A stretch of DNA of 64,000 bases from Candidatus Deianiraea vastatrix (GTDB lineage: Bacteria > Pseudomonadota > Alphaproteobacteria > Rickettsiales > Deianiraeaceae), in NCBI RefSeq assembly GCF_007993655.1, contig NZ_CP029077.1, positions 614,744 through 678,743 on the forward strand. The letters run 5' to 3'. Positions 63,421 to 64,000 of this stretch are shown here, in pieces. Numbering within the stretch: the first letter of the stretch is position 1; every line of letters starts with the position of its first letter. A model generated the notes under the pieces. It worked only from the letters and a program-made list of their open reading frames with translations, did not search any database and was not told where the DNA came from. The translations under genes were made by a program, and so were the position numbers.

Positions 63421-64000
63421 TTAATTCATTGTGAAAAAAACCTTCATGTGTACTGGGATTTTTGGCTTTTTTGCAGGCAGATAATCTACGTTCTCAATGC
63501 AAATATTATACGATAAAAGCTGTAATTTTTGCCCTTTTTCATATCGTTTATTGTACTTTTCATCGCCTAAAATCGGTGCGTTAAGCGATAGCGCGTGCAA
63601 GCGAATTTGATGAATTCTGCCCGTAATTGGGCGAAAAATCGCTATTGTTAAAGGTCTTTTATACCCATCGTAGTTGTTACAAAAGACAAACTCGCTCGCC
63701 ATTTCATTTTCCTCATTAATTACCACACTTTCTTTATTAATTGTTGCCAAAACTTCGTATTCGCTAACAGCCAAATCTCCGCCAGTTTCAACATTTTTTG
63801 CAAGGGACTCATTTCCTGCAATTTTTTCAATTCTTGTCGCGATTTTACCGGATTTTTGAGGTAAAATGCCATCTAAAACTGCAATATAGGTCTTTTTTAC
63901 CACTCTTTCGCGGAAAAAACGCGAAAATTTATCTGCAGCCTGCTTTCCTTTTGCAAATATCATTATTCCGCTTGTGTTTTTGTCAAGTCTGTGGACTATT
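63421..64000 (-). CDS. RluA-family 23S rRNA/tRNA pseudouridine synthase (5' part off the right edge)
   Basis: C-terminal 192 codons of a pseudouridine synthase. The frame is open to the window end and shows the catalytic motif HRLDKNTSG (the Asp is the nucleophile) at about 63969-63995, followed by IMIFAKGKQAADKFSRFF, KKTYIAVLDG, and the family's GRIHQIRLHALSLNAPILGD. It ends KVFFTMN at 63421. The N-terminal part, including any S4 domain, lies outside. RluC/RluD types cannot be separated from this half. An internal ATG at 63963 is not the true start, because the catalytic motif lies upstream of it. Confidence 0.93.
   Translation of the reverse strand, partial: IVHRLDKNTSGIMIFAKGKQAADKFSRFFRERVVKKTYIAVLDGILPQKSGKIATRIEKIAGNESLAKNVETGGDLAVSEYEVLATINKESVVINEENEMASEFVFCNNYDGYKRPLTIAIFRPITGRIHQIRLHALSLNAPILGDEKYNKRYEKGQKLQLLSYNICIENVDYLPAKKPKIPVHMKVFFTMN

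Overview
The window is AT-rich chromosomal DNA that reads like an alphaproteobacterium of the Rickettsiales type. The main clues are a 23S-5S rRNA pair transcribed from its own promoter with no 16S or tRNA gene beside it, a lone gene-transfer-agent tail/TIM-barrel gene, promoters of the alphaproteobacterial CTTGAC form, and core genes scattered out of their usual operons (secD without secF, gatA without gatC/gatB, hslV without hslU). The cell appears to make a full envelope: kdsD, lpxK and lptD (lipopolysaccharide), rfbC and a WecA/MraY-type transferase (surface glycan), murC, mreB, an M23 peptidase and yidD (wall and membrane), tolB and lspA. That is richer than in many obligate intracellular relatives. 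The assignment is an inference from gene content; no 16S gene is present to test it.

Layout. 1-6.4 kb: recN (cut by the left edge), efp, an RND pump and rpsA. 6.5-16.3 kb: queD, a glycan transferase, several unknown membrane proteins including a duplicated pair, lpd, an exported azoreductase-like protein, trpS and a TPR protein. 16.4-19.4 kb: a compact ribosomal block S12-S7-L35-L20-S6-S18-L9. 19.5-30.8 kb: kdsD, folD, a long zapA, an AhpD-like protein, mrp, secD, gatA, tolB, murC and lspA. 31.1-34.3 kb: 5S and 23S rRNA, then yidD. 34.6-48.8 kb: M23 peptidase, the gene-transfer-agent protein, ppa-lptD-tsaD, then rfbC, hslV, mnhG, a MetW-like gene and a short NAD-glutamate dehydrogenase. 49-51.2 kb: a small restriction-modification island next to a broken rhuM. 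51.2-64 kb: topA, an ABC ATPase, mreB, lpxK, a CsgG-like lipoprotein, aspS, a nuclease-fold protein, a metE homologue and an RluA-type pseudouridine synthase (cut by the right edge).

How the genes fit together. AspRS carries the H-G pair typical of non-discriminating enzymes and gatA is present, so Asn-tRNA is probably made by transamidation. Nearly all start codons lack a Shine-Dalgarno sequence. At least fifteen promoters share a CTTG(A/C) -35 with a 16-17 nt spacer, and several of these decide the true start codon.

Most unusual items: a full-length MetE homologue that has lost three of four zinc ligands; LspA fused in frame to a lipoprotein-like tail with its own lipobox; ZapA extended by about 290 residues with about five degenerate repeats; insertions of about 120 residues in both TrpRS and AspRS; a LysR-type DNA-binding domain joined in frame to a membrane-anchored duplicated protein; an azoreductase with a signal peptide; and a duplicated tail of mrp. 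No tRNA gene, CRISPR array or insertion sequence was seen.
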